From: Mixophyes australis
Lineage: Eukaryota; Chordata; Amphibia; Anura; Limnodynastidae
Reading direction: 5' to 3'
Assembly: GCA_036250195.1 (NCBI GenBank)
Contig: JAVHZZ010000005.1
Span: 126,050,098-126,114,097, forward strand
Length of the DNA: 64,000 nucleotides
The position numbers and the translations under genes are program-made. Below the pieces are notes generated by a model. That model worked only from the letters and a program-made list of their open reading frames with translations, was not told the DNA's origin and did no database searches. This document shows positions 33,523 to 46,512 of the stretch, one piece after another. How positions within the stretch are numbered: position 1 is the first letter of the stretch; each line of letters starts with the position of its first letter.

Positions 33523-35340
33523 ATTGCAGACTATATACACCAACCCCCAAATTAATATAGTTTCTAATGGACATATATCTAACCCCTTTCCTTTACAATG
33601 AGGCACGTGTCTGGGGTGCTCTTTGTCCCCTTTATAGTTTGTATTGGCATTGGAACCTTTGGCCATCGTTCTTAGATCAGACTATGAATACTCTGGTGTA
33701 TTTTTTCACAATCATGAGTGTAAATTCGTTATGTTTTCAGATGACATGATGCTGCTGTCTTCTGACCTGAGAAATCAATTCCCTCTATAACCAATTTGAT
33801 CTCGATATATGGGACCCATGGGGTTTGTGGGAAACAAAATTAATTTCCACAAATCCGAAATTCTGACTTTCACTAAACAACCACTCACCCCGAACAGTCG
33901 CTCATATTGTCGCGTTTCAGAAGTGTCTCACACAAATTGAAATATCTAGGCATCTATATCCCAGCCAGTGATCTCTATAAAAACAACTATCCCCCAAATT
34001 ACTCAGAAAATTGAGGCCATCCTAACGAATTAGAAGAATCTACCCCTCTCTCTACCTCTCTACTAGGCAGAAACACTGTACTCAAATAAATTATCTTTCT
34101 CAAAATGGCCTATTAGTTGCAGGTGCTTTCTGTCTGCCTTACCTGGGTCAATGTTCATAGATGTTCAACTTTATTTAATACATACTTGTGGCATGGTAAA
34201 AAACACATTAGGAGAGGCAAGCTTAGTCAGCCAAGGACATGCGGTGGAATTGGATTTCCTGACATCAATGTGTTCATGTGTTCAGCACTCTTCAGATATG
34301 CCTTGGGTTGATTGCTAAGGTAGGAATACTTCATAAATTCAACTTTAGAAAATGTTTTTCCCACCTGTACTCTCCCGCGGCTCCCATACATCATCCTAAG
34401 TCTCAATTATCCAGGGGGGTCTTGAACAACATTCTTTTTCATGACACTTATAAGGCATGGACATCTATCTCATGGAAATTAGGTCACCCTTGGGCCACCA
34501 CTAAATATGTAGCAATATGGGGAAATCCTACATTACCCCGGTCATGGACAATAATCTTTTCTCCCTATGCAGAAACAAAGGTATTTCCTCAATCCGAGAC
34601 GTCTTTGACCTTGGGGGAACCCCTACTCTCATTTTAGTAACTCAAGGAAAAATTCCAGCTTAGCAATACACTTTTTTTCATGTATTTACAATTGCGCCAT
34701 TATGTCATGCTCCACACTGAGAGGAAAATATCTATGCATGTCCCCAGTGCTTTAGATAATTTATTACATTTTTCAGAGAGCCAGAATGTAAAATTCGATA
34801 TCTGTACTATAACCTTCTTCCACAAGATTTGTCAAAACTTTGGTAACTTACAAAGGTAGCTTGGGCCAAAGATTCTGTAACTGTCCCTTTCTCCATGGAT
34901 CTTGTTATGTATCATGATAATGTTATGAAATGGTTACATACAATTAGACTACAGGAGGTACATGTAAACATATTAAACCAAGCGTATGTATCACAAAATC
35001 AAAGAAAACACTATGTGACAGAGGAGTCGGGATCTTGTGTCAAATGTAAATGCCCACAGGCTTCCTTTTTCCTTTTTCTACAGTATATTGGAATGTCGGA
35101 AAATCCAAAATTTTTGAAACAAGGTTTTGAATTTTTTTCAACGCCTATTTGGGTATCTCCCTGCCTCCTGACAAAGTTGTCATCCTTTTTGTAACTTTGA
35201 TCATTGGACTCCATTACTACTCGGGACCTACCAGGGAGATCCAAGATGTAAAACCATTCCTTACCATTCGTGGTGCTTACCATCGCCAAATTAATCATAC
35301 TCTGACATTGGTTTACTGCTGCCTGTCCCTCCTTTTCTGA
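33523..35340 (+). pseudogene. L1-like LINE ORF2, part 2: rest of RT and C-terminus
   Basis: It resumes where part 1 stopped. Blocks in order: the RT loop at about 33570-33670 (NGHISNPFPL, then a degraded RQGCPLSPL region and FVLALEPLA); the catalytic box as FSDD at 33736-33747, where L1 usually has YADD; the thumb region near 33900-34100; a block reading TYLWHGKKHIRRGKLSQP and GGIGFPDI near 34180-34270; and a C-terminal Cys-containing stretch (SCVKCKCPQASFF, about 35030). Many stops and frameshifts are present. The 3' boundary is approximate and no poly(A) tail was identified. Confidence 0.8.
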
Positions 35341-36660
35341 AGTTAAGACCGAACTTTAGGACACATTATATTTTGACAGGCGGGCAACCCTCTCTGATAT
35401 TGACAAGGGAGTGATAAAACTCTATGCTAAATGGGGTCCCTATATCGATTCAATATCCCCTGATTTGAGAAATAGCATTATCAAACTTTTTGACAACAAT
35501 ACCTGGTTTCTACATAGGGAGCTAGGGACAGCACAGCCTGTAATAACCTAATCTGGCCTCCACCAATATACATTCACCACCAACTTTAGAGTACACCTGA
35601 GATGTGGAACTGGATAGCCTAAAAGTGTATTTTCAAAGTGCTTTAATCACATCTCACGCCAAGCAGAATACGGTGTGCGAAAATACTTTGAGAACTCGCC
35701 TCTGAATGCCCAGGGTTCAATATGCTTAGCCAACTACTAAAGAGGTAGGTCAGAGGTAGTATTTGCAAAATATATTCTAAAATTCTACAAAGGTAAAGTC
35801 ATGCTTTTCCCTATCTGCTTAACACCTGAACTGTGTTTTCATAACATTCGAAAATAAAAACATTCAATTAACTTTTCTAAATTATAATGCTACAAATAAC
35901 TTAGTGTAAATCTAATTACATGTGTTATGCAAGTGCTCTGTTTTAAAACCAGTGGTCAAAGTGGAAATTTATAAATGGCAGTATGAAAAATATACACAGA
36001 GAAGGCATGCCACTGAATACCAGCCCACTTCAACCACTGTTTAAAACAGTAAAAATACAAAAGTTTCCTTTGTTTTAGCTGTCTAGCACAAACTGTAACT
36101 TGGAAAGTAGCTGCCAATATTCAATGATATTGCTTGCTCCTACGTACATAAGGTAAAAAAAATCAAATCAAGTTAAAGCACTGGATACTATTACGTTTGA
36201 ACATTAATTTAAACTTTCTGTTTTTTCTCTCCTGATTTATTTACTCTACGAAACTAAAGGGGCATTTGGGCTGCCATTAATTCAATTATTTTGTCTTAGC
36301 TGCCTATTCTCCCATAATGTCCGGGAGACTCACGGATTATTTGGAAACCTTAGGAAACAGGAATGTCCCAGGAAATAGATCTGTAATGTAAAAAAATTTC
36401 CATCACTCTCCAGCTCACAGATGTAGTCATTAATTCTCCCCAGTGTTTCCTCAGAATAACTGGCCAGTGAGATTGTCCTGTACACAGAATATAAGAGTAA
36501 GATACATCTGTAGATATATACTGTAAAGAGGATATTCCCTTTATTTACACTGAGGTATTTATCAGAAAGAGGTGCACTACAAGAAAATGGGTGCTACTCT
36601 CCTGTGTGTGTTTTTCTATGTCTGCATGTCATAGTTGCCTACGCATTTATTGGGAAACCT
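35341..36660. other. LINE 3' flank and unclassified sequence
   Basis: Roughly 35341-35600 may still be LINE ORF2/3' UTR. Beyond it there is no coding frame or repeat signature that I can support. Confidence 0.35.
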
Positions 36661-37120
36661 CCAGTGAAGGTAGACCAACATACTGTGACAGGATGGACTT
36701 CCTATGCCCCCCTGTCATGCTGCAGGAGACTGGTTGGACCTGCCTTGCCACTGTCCCTTTTCTTTATCCTAAATGCACCCCCTCTAAACACTATAAGGGA
36801 CGGTCTGCTGACACCATCAGGCTCCTTCACCTTGAACTTCCTCCTTCTGGGTAGCTCTTGCAGCTAGTACACCCCCTTGCTAGGCACCTGCGCTAGTAAT
36901 GCTGAATTCTTCTTTCAGATTAGGGTTGCTGTGGCTGGTTGCCCCTGGCCTCTCACAGTGGCTAGAGCTGCAGGGTAGCGGGCAGCACAATGTTAGTAGA
37001 CGCTGGGGCCCAAACCTCAGAACAGCCAGATAACAAAATAGAGCGGTCACAGGAATTACAGGAAGTAAGTAGAGGTCAAAGCAGAACCTTGAAGCAGTGA
37101 ATTTATTTGGTCAGAAAAGG
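36661..37120 (-). mobile_element. LTR end and leader of a retroelement, truncated
   Basis: On the minus strand there is an AATAAA (37107-37102), a U5-like region with CTGTTCTGAGGTTTGGG, then a primer-site-like TGGTGTCAGCAG near 36813 and a leader. Blocks in the same order occur at 18900-19270, so these are two members of one family. The upstream LTR part stops at 37120, where another LTR-like segment starts. Confidence 0.55.
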
Positions 37121-37124
37121 TCCT

Positions 37125-37812
37125 TGTGACGAAATGTAGCATATCTAATGACTGTTATTTTCTGTTAAATTTATGTATAACACTGTGAATAGTTTATGTA
37201 ACCTTTCAAAGTGTATTTTGTTAACTGACTTGAGTCTTACCTAAGTAAGTGTCAATGGTCTTGTGAAAGTAGCCAGGCCCAGAGACAGATAATTTTCTGA
37301 GTAGTTTGTGTATGCAGAGGAGTCAGATTTAGCCAAGCCGAAAGAAGGAGCAGAGGTGAGACTTCAAGGTCATGTGGACATTCCGATCTCAGCGCTCTTC
37401 GAAAGCCCTGTGACATTTGGAAGATCAATCTGTCTTTATTGCCAGCTAAATTCCTAAAGTGGAGGGTGAAAAGCCAACAAAAAATGGTTTAAAATCTTCT
37501 GCCTTGGACATCAGATTGTGCATTTCATAAGGGGTCTATCAAGACTGAACTGTTCCATCCTTTTCAAATGTGTTCCCTCACATACAGCCAATCTACCTCC
37601 TATTTTATTTTTTGAAACTCTTTTGTGTAACATTTTGTATGTCTTGTTGTTAATTTTTGTAAATAAGCCTTGGAAACATTTTTCAGATTAAATAAATTTA
37701 ATCTAACGTAATCTCTGTGATTCTTTTTGAATTTACGAAGCCCAAGGAGGCTCATGCTACATGTGTATGAATTAAGTGTGAAACATTAATAAGTGGTTCT
37801 GGTGAACGCAAG
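37125..37812 (+). mobile_element. Candidate LTR
   Basis: It begins TGTGACGAAATG. AATAAA-type signals (GATTAAATAAAT near 37686) are followed by a U5-like stretch to about 37812, and a primer-site-like TGGTAGCAG lies near 37834. The 3' boundary is uncertain, and no target duplication was found at any of the ends tried. Confidence 0.45.
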
Positions 37813-37844
37813 GACACCATCATAAATCCTTCGTGGTAGCAGAA

Positions 37845-38348
37845 AAGGTGTATTTATTGTTAATTAACTAAGATAACACCAGCCTTGACCAGCTGTTCAG
37901 ATTGCTGTATCTAAGACAGGCTGGGGTGTTCCTGACAGTCCTTATAAGGACCATTTACACTAGTTTAAGGTACTAGTGATCAACCAAAAGTTCAGGTGGT
38001 ATACATTTTACATGGACAGCAGGGGGTAAATGTATCAATATGCGGGTTCTTCAACACCCGCGTGTTCAGCCTCTTCCGCGATTAAATTTCAAGCGGCGCT
38101 GCATTGTTAAGGGTTAACTTCCCTTTACAATGCAGCGCCGCTTGAAATTTAATCGTGGAAGAGGCTGAACACGCGGGTGTTGAAGAACCCGCATATTGAT
38201 ACATTTACCCCCAGGGCTCTTTTTTAAACAGTTAGACAGACATAACCTTGCATGAGGTAATCCAGCCTTCTTCCTCTTTAACCAATCCAAACGGGTTTCA
38301 TACCTTTAACCGGTGTAAAACGTGTTAACAGGGACTAGAACCCTGACA
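37845..38348 (-). mobile_element. Candidate LTR in minus orientation, interrupted by a palindromic MITE
   Basis: On the minus strand it starts TGTCAGGGTTC, carries TTATAAGG near 37950 and ACAATAAATAC near 37858, the TATA and poly(A) order of an LTR. A palindromic insertion sits at 38022-38212. The end near 37845 is approximate. Confidence 0.45.
38022..38212. mobile_element. Near-perfect palindromic MITE, 191 bp
   Basis: The arms start GGGGGTAAATGTATCAATAT and are complementary almost to the centre, with differences only near the loop (AAGGGTTAACTTCC). Target duplication is unclear; only single-base matches flank it. The type resembles Harbinger-like MITEs of amphibians. Confidence 0.85.
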
Positions 38349-39204
38349 CTCTTCCCACCTACACGAAAATTTTGATTACAGGAAAAAACGAAGGCAATCT
38401 AAATAGACTTCCCTCAAAACCGAAGATTCAGCTTTCCGGCGGCAGTAGATGCAAACAACCAGTCATTCCGATGAGGTTGCTGTTCGGCAGCTGCCTCATC
38501 ATTTAGCCACTTAGCCTGCGGGGTCCAGACATTGCCAATTTAAATTAACATTAATGTGCAACATTTACATTAATTTGCAAAATATTAACACTCTTTGCAT
38601 TAAGGTGTACTTCTAGAATCAATTGTAAAATAATGTAGCATTACAATATCTCCCTAGGTGTTTTTAGGTTTAGTTACCCTATACTAATATTTTCTTATTA
38701 CTGCTTAGAGGGGACAACTCATATGCCAGAGAGGGTGGAGAGGCAACAGAGGGCAGTGGCACAGCAGTGGTCAGCAGAGGGCAGTGAGGCAGCAGAGGGC
38801 AGTAGGGTAAACAGAGAACAGTGGGGTAGCAGAGGTTGGTGGGGTACCAGAGGGCAGTGTGGTAGCAGTGGGTGGTGGGGTGGCAGGGGGCAGTGGGGCT
38901 GAGGTAGGCAGTGGTGCTGGCGATAGTAGTGGGGCTACCGGGTAAACTTGGGGAGGATAAGACGGTTAAAGTGGGGGAGGATAACATGATAAACTTGGGG
39001 CATAGGGGCTTGGGAAGAGAACTTTGACAGAGGGGCAGAAAAGAGGATGTGTCAAAAGGGAAGGAGAGTTAACATATGTCATAGGAAAAGGAGTGGTAGC
39101 ATGTGACATAGGGACAGGAGGAGAAAAATATGCCATTGATGTAGGAGGGTTAGTGGTGAGATATTGTGCACAAGGTCAGTGAAATGGGGCAGAGTACTGT
39201 TAAT
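38349..39204. other. Unclassified, with a GGCAGTGG-rich array at 38705-38960
   Basis: 38705-38960 has irregular repeats of GCAGAGGGCAGTG and GGTAGCAG. The remainder is purine-rich without features that I can support. Confidence 0.5.
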
Positions 39205-39466
39205 GGGCCTATTTCATTAAGGAAATAGGCCCATGTTACAATGCAATGGGTGCAAATTAGTTTACTAAGGAACAACTTTAAATTTTAACTTACAAATAAG
39301 CTATCAAGTATTTATGTGCTACATGAAAAAACAGCCAGTATTTTCCTTATGTGCAAAATAATAAACTAATTTGTACCCCTTGCATTGCAACATGGTTTTG
39401 TCCAGAAAACTTAAGTAATAAAACTTACTCAATTTTTTGCTTATCTTTTCTTAATGAATCAGGCCC
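39205..39466. mobile_element. MITE, about 262 bp, GGGCCTRATTCATTAAG-type ends
   Basis: The left end GGGCCTATTTCATTAAGGAA and right end TTAATGAATCAGGCCC are inverted. Inner blocks also mirror each other: TGTTACAATGCAATGGGTGC against CCTTGCATTGCAACATGG, and AAATTAGTTTA against TAAACTAATTT. AAT flanks both ends, a possible 3-bp duplication. Confidence 0.75.
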
Positions 39467-40111
39467 AATGTGTTGGAAATTGTGAAGGATATGGGTTAGG
39501 GTTGTGCTGATTTGAGGGTGGTGTTTTCTAAGAATTTATTGGACCAGAACATTTTATTAAAGAAATCTTGGATATTGGAAGGCTGCCCACAGCCCCCTGC
39601 TTCCTTATCCATCTGTGTCTCCTCCACATCATGGGTGTCCTCCACCAGTTCCTCCTTTTTTTCCATCGTATCTGCATTTTCAGATAACATAGTGGATGAA
39701 AAAAAAATCTATCTTACGTTTCTGCATCATATTAGTTGATTTCATTTTTTTTTAATTAAAAATGTATGTGTATATATGTAGGGTCATCTTTTATTAAAAT
39801 TGTACAAAATAAGTGTACCATAGAAATGTAAAAAAACAGCATATCTTTGTCTTGTGTGAAATTTTTCCTAGGCATCTTTTTGAAATCCCTAAGTGATCTT
39901 CTCTGATAATACTCACTAATTTTGAAGACCATGCTCAGATTCTACATTCTGAAGCCTAGGCTGCAGTATAACCCCACAGTTATGTTGTCGCCCCACAGTG
40001 ACTGTTTGCAGGTTGTGCTTCCTGCTCCCTTGGGGTCCAGCAACACACAGGACAGCTGGAGAAGATTGCAGGTAAGGTACTCCCCCACTTCCCCTCAGAG
40101 GAGGGGAAGTG
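39467..40111. other. Unclassified, with a short acidic antisense frame
   Basis: The minus frame 39690-39496 (65 codons) is Glu/Asp-rich (KKEELVEDTHDVEETQ) and not recognised. It could be a scrap of a transposon accessory protein. From about 39900 sequence of the downstream gag region may begin. Confidence 0.35.
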
Positions 40112-41323
40112 TTATTTTTTTCTGGAAAGGCAGTAGTGATGTGCCCCACCTGGCTGCACACAAAACATCAGTGGGTTTCTCTCAAAACAGGCTTTGCCCC
40201 CACACTCCCAGAAGATGAAGAAATAGTGGCTGATGGTTTTGATGGTTGATCCTCCTGGCCGTCCCCATATCCATGCAGACTGCTCTGGCACAAACGTCCT
40301 ACTTTTAGCTGCAGGTGCCCAGGTGGCAGTATACTTATCAGCAACCAGTCCAGCTGCTTCCGCAGATGATTCGGAGTCCCGATCCACTACTCATTCCTTT
40401 CTCATCAGTTGGGCACAAGGTGAGAAACTACTCCTCGATCATTAAATCTTTCATAGCATCAAATATGGTGATCTTTAAATCTCCAATCCACTGTTTGAAA
40501 GAAGCAGACAGTTGGGCCAAAAGGCCTGAATAAGTGCCAGAGGCGCTGCGCTGTAACTCTCGGAACTGCTGTCTTTGAGCCTCTGGGGTGACATTAAAAT
40601 GCTTCAATAGGGCGCTTTTGATAGCCTCATAATCTCCGTCCATCTCAGGTAAAAGTTCTGCAAAAGCCTGTAATGCTTGCCCTCGCAAAACCAGAGGTTA
40701 AACACTGTGCCCACTGTTCTTTGGGCAGTCCATACTGTTGGCAAGTCTTTTCAAATCCACGCTAAAAAGCATCAAAATCCATAACAGCCTCTCAGGGTTC
40801 TTGCTGTCGTTGGAGCTTGGCAAACTCCAGCTGGTATCTCCTCTCTGCCTCTCGTTCGACAGCTTCTCTTTCTGCTTGGTGCTCTGCCTGGCATTCTGCT
40901 GCCTTCATAGCCACATGCCTCTCTTCTGCCTTCATAGCAGTGCACCTCTCCACAGCCTGGCACGCTGGCATTCTGAAGCTTCCTTCTCTTGAAACTACTG
41001 TATAAGCTGCATTTTGGTTGCAATGTATGCTAGGGTCAAATGTTTTAGGGCATTTTGCAAATAAACATCCATAGCAGTGTCCACACTTGAACTATTAGAA
41101 TCATCAGAAAGTAAAGTCAATGGTTTTGAACAATATTCACAGTCATGTCCTCTTCTGAATCCTGGCTGTGCCCTTCTTGGGACAAATCTCCAACTTGGTG
41201 CTGATCTCTCTGCAAGAGGGCTTCATTCAATTGCTCCTTGCTTTTGCCACTGTTGGGAATTCCTCCCTCCTTACATTGTGCCCTCAGTGCCTCCTTTGCC
41301 ATGAGTTTATGTGCTGTAGCCAT
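40112..41323 (-). pseudogene. gag: Ty3/gypsy gag remnant with SCAN-type capsid
   Basis: Minus strand, in pieces. The N-terminus is near 41323-41120 (MATAHKLMAKEALRAQCKEG). A Glu/Arg-rich coiled coil around 40830-40990 is followed by a SCAN-like capsid at about 40760-40330 (ALLKHFNVTPEAQRQQFREL, then, after a frameshift near 40428, a block with ESSAEAAGLVADKY). A degraded Cys/His stretch at 40200-40112 marks the former zinc knuckle. SCAN domains are thought to descend from such gag proteins. At least three frameshifts. No protease or pol part remains downstream. Confidence 0.75.
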
Positions 41324-41513
41324 CTCCTCAGTAACTTTGCAAAATAAAAGACAGAAGAAAAAAAAGAGAGAAGGGAAGGGGACTGTTTTGCATGTATGTA
41401 TTAAAAAATATTCCTTGCATGGATACGACCAGTTCTGAAGTGCAAGGAATAATTACTTAAACCCAGCATTTAATGCTCTAAAAATTAGAAAAATCCCACA
41501 AGATGCCAACAAT

Positions 41514-42021
41514 TGTCACATATAGCCACTTCTAGCAACTCCCTGATTTAATATCTTATCTTATATTCACACAGTCAAACAATATATCACCTCTAATTTG
41601 TTAGGAAACCTCTTCTAATCCCCTTTATCTGTCACAAACCGCACTCGTGACTTAGAAACTTACTGTAAGGAAACACACTGGATTTCATCCTAAACCTCCC
41701 TCTCACCTATCTCTTAGGCTACAGATTTAGCTAGTCCGTTTCCCAACACAGACACACGCTTCCACACTTCTCCACACTGCCACCAGCTACGTATAAGGCC
41801 CGTAGCAAACCTATGACTTAATCACCCAATTGCATATACTCTGTGCTCTGGTAGCTAAACAATTAGCCCTTCACACACTGGAATCTAAAGCGATAACCCA
41901 GCCAAGCAATCTCTCTCAACAGGCAGTGAATTCGTTTAAAACAATTTGGACATCACTATTACATTTTTAGATTTAATATACAAAAAGTACAATGCTTACA
42001 GGTTATAAAAACAACAAGGAA
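41514..42021 (-). mobile_element. Leader edge and probable LTR of the SCAN-gag element
   Basis: On the minus strand, sequence ending GTGACA at 41514 is followed by ATTGTTGGCATCTTGTGGGA, placed like an LTR end plus primer site. I found no clear poly(A) signal or opposite LTR end. The upper boundary is set by the Penelope pseudo-LTR that begins at about 42022. Confidence 0.4.
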
Positions 42022-43543
42022 AATAATATAATGGATGCATTAATGCTCAGGTGTTAATGATATTGTGAAGGGATTATGAAACTATAAATATAAAACTTAA
42101 CTTTTAATAGCTGTTACTTGCAGCGAAATATAAAATAATTATTCTTTAAAAACAACTGTGTGCTTTAAAATCCACCGGCAGAACTCAATCATGAAGTACA
42201 TAGTTGGCAAGACAAGGAAAATTGAGCGTAATATATCTGCAGATCGCTTCTAAACAGAGCTATCACTGTTACTAGCTAGCAATAGGCACACGCCTCTATA
42301 TTGGAAACTTGTATCGTGCTAGCTGGTATTACTGCATAAGCTGTGATCAACTACAGTGTTGATTGTATTACATAGGCTGATAATGGGCTTGGATAAACAC
42401 TCTAATTAGCATTGAATTGCAACCTATTAGGTATTATTTAGTGTTTTCTACCCAACCATTCGTCATGCTGCCTATGAATTAACCTAAGCAGATATTTGTT
42501 CGCATATGCTGAAATAGAGATATACCATAACTAGCTGACTATCATCTGTTGCCCCTACCTATCTTTGTAACTGATGGAGCAAACCAGATTCTTAAATCCC
42601 ACCTATTAGTAATATGGAGAGATCACCAGCCAGCATTGTGCTAAATTGCATATGCTAATTGATTAAACATATAGCGTGTCTTGCTAACTGCCTATCTGTT
42701 GCTCCTACTTATCTTTGGAGCAAATGGAGTACAACAGATTCAAAGATTCCTCTAATTGTTAGTATAAATAGGGTTACAGCCAGCGGAACGCCGATATGCG
42801 TTTCGCTATATGCTTAGTCGTGGCAAGTCTAACACTAAACTGACAGGTGTTAAATACCTTCAGTATGGGATCCCCGTATGACATTGCAAATTGTTCTCAA
42901 ATCACATCAGCGATAGTTTAACTGGCGTCAGAGATATGCAATCAGGACACTGATCCATTTTGATGACTCCTCCTACAAGCTATCTGATTGGTTTTACCGT
43001 TTCCATGTTAACCGCTATAACGGCAATAAATAAAACACTTGTCGGATCTAAATTTAAGCCATCAGTAATCACAATCTGTTGGATTTATAGTAAAACAGAA
43101 ACTGAATCTGGATATCATATAATTTAATTTATTACAAATCGATTTGCAAGGATGACAACCCCTGCCACCCTCTCACAACCTACAGAAACACAACACCATG
43201 TCTCCGAAACATATCATCAACCTCTGACAACTCCGGACTCACCACTGCATCACAAAAGAAGTCCCGCGAGTCTCCCAAAGTCTATCATAGTATATAATAG
43301 AAATGATCTATACACAGTCACTTAATTTCCGTATTCAAGCTCCTCCCCCTCTCATTTGATTGGTTCTAAGTTGCCAAGGTGATGGCAAACATAAACATCA
43401 ATATAAGTGCGGAAATACATGTTTTCTTAGGATACTACAACTGTTAAGCATTGTACTCTCTATGTTCTAGAATAGTATCGCAAAAATATCTTTAATCTCA
43501 TAGATTTTAATTTTGGTTGTGGATCAAAATAGGCAATATAAAC
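42022..43543 (-). mobile_element. Penelope-like element: pseudo-LTR, left copy
   Basis: It is homologous in the same orientation to 54360-56664 (with its MITE removed) and in inverse orientation to 56665-57505 plus 62943-63132. This shows where those copies are interrupted. It ends at a hAT insertion at 43544, after which element sequence resumes at 49882. It contains the CGAAACGC-type motif at about 42800-42830 (on the minus strand) shared by all three copies. Confidence 0.8.
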
Positions 43544-43857
43544 TAGGGATGTGCACCGGCGACTTTTGAGGTCTCGTGTTTTGTGTTTTGGATCCGGATT
43601 TTCGTTATTTTTGGGGTTCGGATTTGTCTCGCAAAACACTTGACGAAAGGTCTCGGTTCGGATTTAAGGTTTTGGATTCGGATTTTTTTGCAAAAAAACA
43701 TAAAAAGTTTAAAAATCAAGTTTTTGGGCTTATTTTCACTCCTAGGCTATTATTAACCTCAATAACATTCAATAACAAGCATTTCCACTAATTTACAGTG
43801 TATTCTGAACACCTCACAATATAGTTATTAGTCCAAAACGTTGCAACAAGGTATCTT

Positions 43858-45130
43858 TCTGGACTGCGTAGAGGAGTGGGTCACCACAATATATATTAAA
43901 AACCCTGAACTTTTATGAATCGCACCAATAAATGTACCTGGACTGCGTAGAGGAGTGGGTCACCATAATATCTATTAAAAACCCTGAACTTTTATGAATC
44001 GCACCAATAAATGTACCTGGACTGCGTAGAGGAGTGGGTCACCACAATATCTATTAAAAACCCTGAACTTTTATGAATCGCACCAATAAATGTACCTGGA
44101 CTGCGTAGAGGAGTGGGTCACCACAATATATATTAAAAACCCTGAACTTTTATGATTCGCACCAATAAATGTACCTGGACTGCGTAGAGGAGTGGGTCAC
44201 CACAATATCTATTAAAAACCCTGAACTTTTATGAATCGCACCAATAAATGTACCTGGACTGCGTAGAGGAGTGGGTCACCACAATATATCTTAAAAACCC
44301 TGAACTTTTGTGATTCGCACCAATAAATGTACCTGGACTGCGTAGAGGAGTGGGTCACCACAATATATCTTAAAATCCCTGAACTTTTATGAATCGCACC
44401 AATAAATGTACCTGGACTGCGTAGAGGAGTGGGTCACCACAATATATTAAAAATCCTGAACTTTTATGAATCGCACCAATAAATGTACCTGGACTGCGTA
44501 GAGGAGTGGGTCACCACAATATATCTTAAAAACCCTGAACTTTTATGAATCGCACCAATAAATGTACCTGGACTGCGTAGAGGAGTGGGTCACCACAATA
44601 TATTAAAAACCCTGAACTTTTATGAATCGCACCAATAAATGTACCTGGACTGCGTAGAGGAGTGGGTCACCACAATATATTAAAAACCCTGAACTTTTAT
44701 GAATCGCACCAATAAATGTACCTGGACTGCGTAGAGGAGTGGGTCACCACAATATATCTTAAAAACCCTGAACTTTTATGATTCGCACCAATAAATGTAC
44801 CTGGACTGCGCAGAGGAGTGGGTCACCACAATATATCTTAAAATCCCTGAACTTTTATGAATCGCACCAATAAATGTACCTGGACTGCGTAGAGGAGTGG
44901 GTCACCACAATATATTAAAAACCCTGAACTTTTATGAATCGCACCAATAAATGTACCTGGACTGCATAGAGGAGTGGGTCACCACAATATATCTTAAAAA
45001 CCCTGAACTTTTATGAATCGCACCAATAAATGTACCTGGACTGCGTAGAGGAGTGGGTCACCACAATATATTAAAAACCCTGAACTTTTATGAATCGCAC
45101 CAATAAATGTACCTGGACTACGTAGAGGAG
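43858..45130. repeat. 79-bp minisatellite, 17 copies, inside the hAT element
   Basis: Units begin CTGGACTGCGTAGAGGAGTG and end CACCAATAAATGTAC. Lengths are 76-80 bp because of TATATCTTA/TATTA length differences. Two unit subtypes alternate in part, which suggests expansion in blocks. Confidence 0.95.
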
Positions 45131-45319
45131 TGGGCACTGGGCACCACAATAAAATATATAAAAAACCTTCAACAGGTCTGCATTACACTACACATACGGC
45201 TGCTCCTCCATCCTCTCCATCATATACATGTTGGAGTTTTAGCGTGTGACAACCTCTTGTTTTTGATAATGTCAGTGCATTTTGAATATTTTTCAATTTG
45301 CCCCACACCACTGAATGTA

Positions 45320-46107
45320 CTTTATCTATGATACGCATCTATCTATCTTGACTGCGTAGTGTGGTGGCCCCGGTACACAATTTTGTACCGAGGCCACAAT
45401 ATAATTAAAAAACCCTCCACGTGTCAGAATTCCACCAAACAAGTATCTGGACTGCATAGTGGGGTGGCCCCGGTACCCAATTTGATACCGGGGCCACAAT
45501 ACCTCCTCCAAACATGGTACAGACAATTCGTCATTGAGATCCCAGACAGACAGGGTCGAAGTGTTATTGTTTGACTTTGTAAACCCAAAAAAATGTCCCT
45601 GTTGCACATAGTCGTGCAATGAAGACTGACTTTTTCATTTAAAGGCACGATCTTTCAAGTGTAGTGTTTGTAAGTCTAAGTCATATTATACTTTTGGTAA
45701 AATTGGTTTATTTTGTTCCTCTTTATGGTAATTAGTAATAGAATTAAAGTATGAAATAGAATTAAAGTATGAAATAGAATTAAAGTATTAAATAGAATTA
45801 AAGTATGAAATAGAATTAAAGTATGAAATAGAGTGGTATATAGAGTTGTAGTGTGGTATAGATAGAGTGGTCCACACAATATAATAATAATAAAACCCTC
45901 AACTGGTCTGAATTCCACCAAACAAGTATCTGGACTGCATAGTGGGGTGGCCCCGGTACCCAATTTGATACCGGGGCCACAATACCTCCTCTAAACATGG
46001 TACAGACAATTCGTCATTGAGATCCCAGACAGACAGGGTCGAAGTGTTATTGTTTGACTTTGTAAACCCCAAAAAATGTCCCTGTTGCACATAGTCGTGC
46101 AATGGAC
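45320..46107. repeat. Duplicated 200-bp block with palindromes, plus 18-bp array
   Basis: 45440-45622 and 45917-46104 are nearly identical. Each contains an inverted pair GTGGCCCCGGTACCCAA and its complement around TTTGATACCGGGGCCAC. A third diverged palindrome is at 45360-45400. Between them, 45738-45835 holds about six copies of GAAATAGAATTAAAGTAT. Confidence 0.9.
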
Positions 46108-46512
46108 AGTTACTTTTTTATTGAAAGACTCAAGCTTTCAAGTGTAGTGTTTATAAAATATAAACAACAATACAGTAGTTTTAGAGCACGTCAATACCTC
46201 TTGTTTTAAATTATGACACGGCATTTTACTTTTGGTTTAATTTCTTGTATTTTTTTAAATTTGGTTTTACTTTTTGAACATGGCAAACGACTGTTGATTG
46301 GTCATATAATGCAAAAAAAAAAGGTCCAAGATGGAATTGTCCTTGGGCCCTCACACCCACCCTTATGTTGTTGAAATAGGACATGCACACTTTAACAAAC
46401 CAATCATTTCAGCGACAGGGCCTACCAAACAACTTTGGCTGAAATGATTGGTTTGTTTGGGCCCCCACACCAAAAAAGCTATTCATCTCTCCCTGTACAG
46501 ACTAAACAGGCT

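Noticed and set aside
43858..45130. Regular 79-bp repeats considered as a CRISPR array
   Set aside because: The units are head-to-tail with no unique spacers, and they lie inside a eukaryotic hAT transposon. It is a minisatellite.
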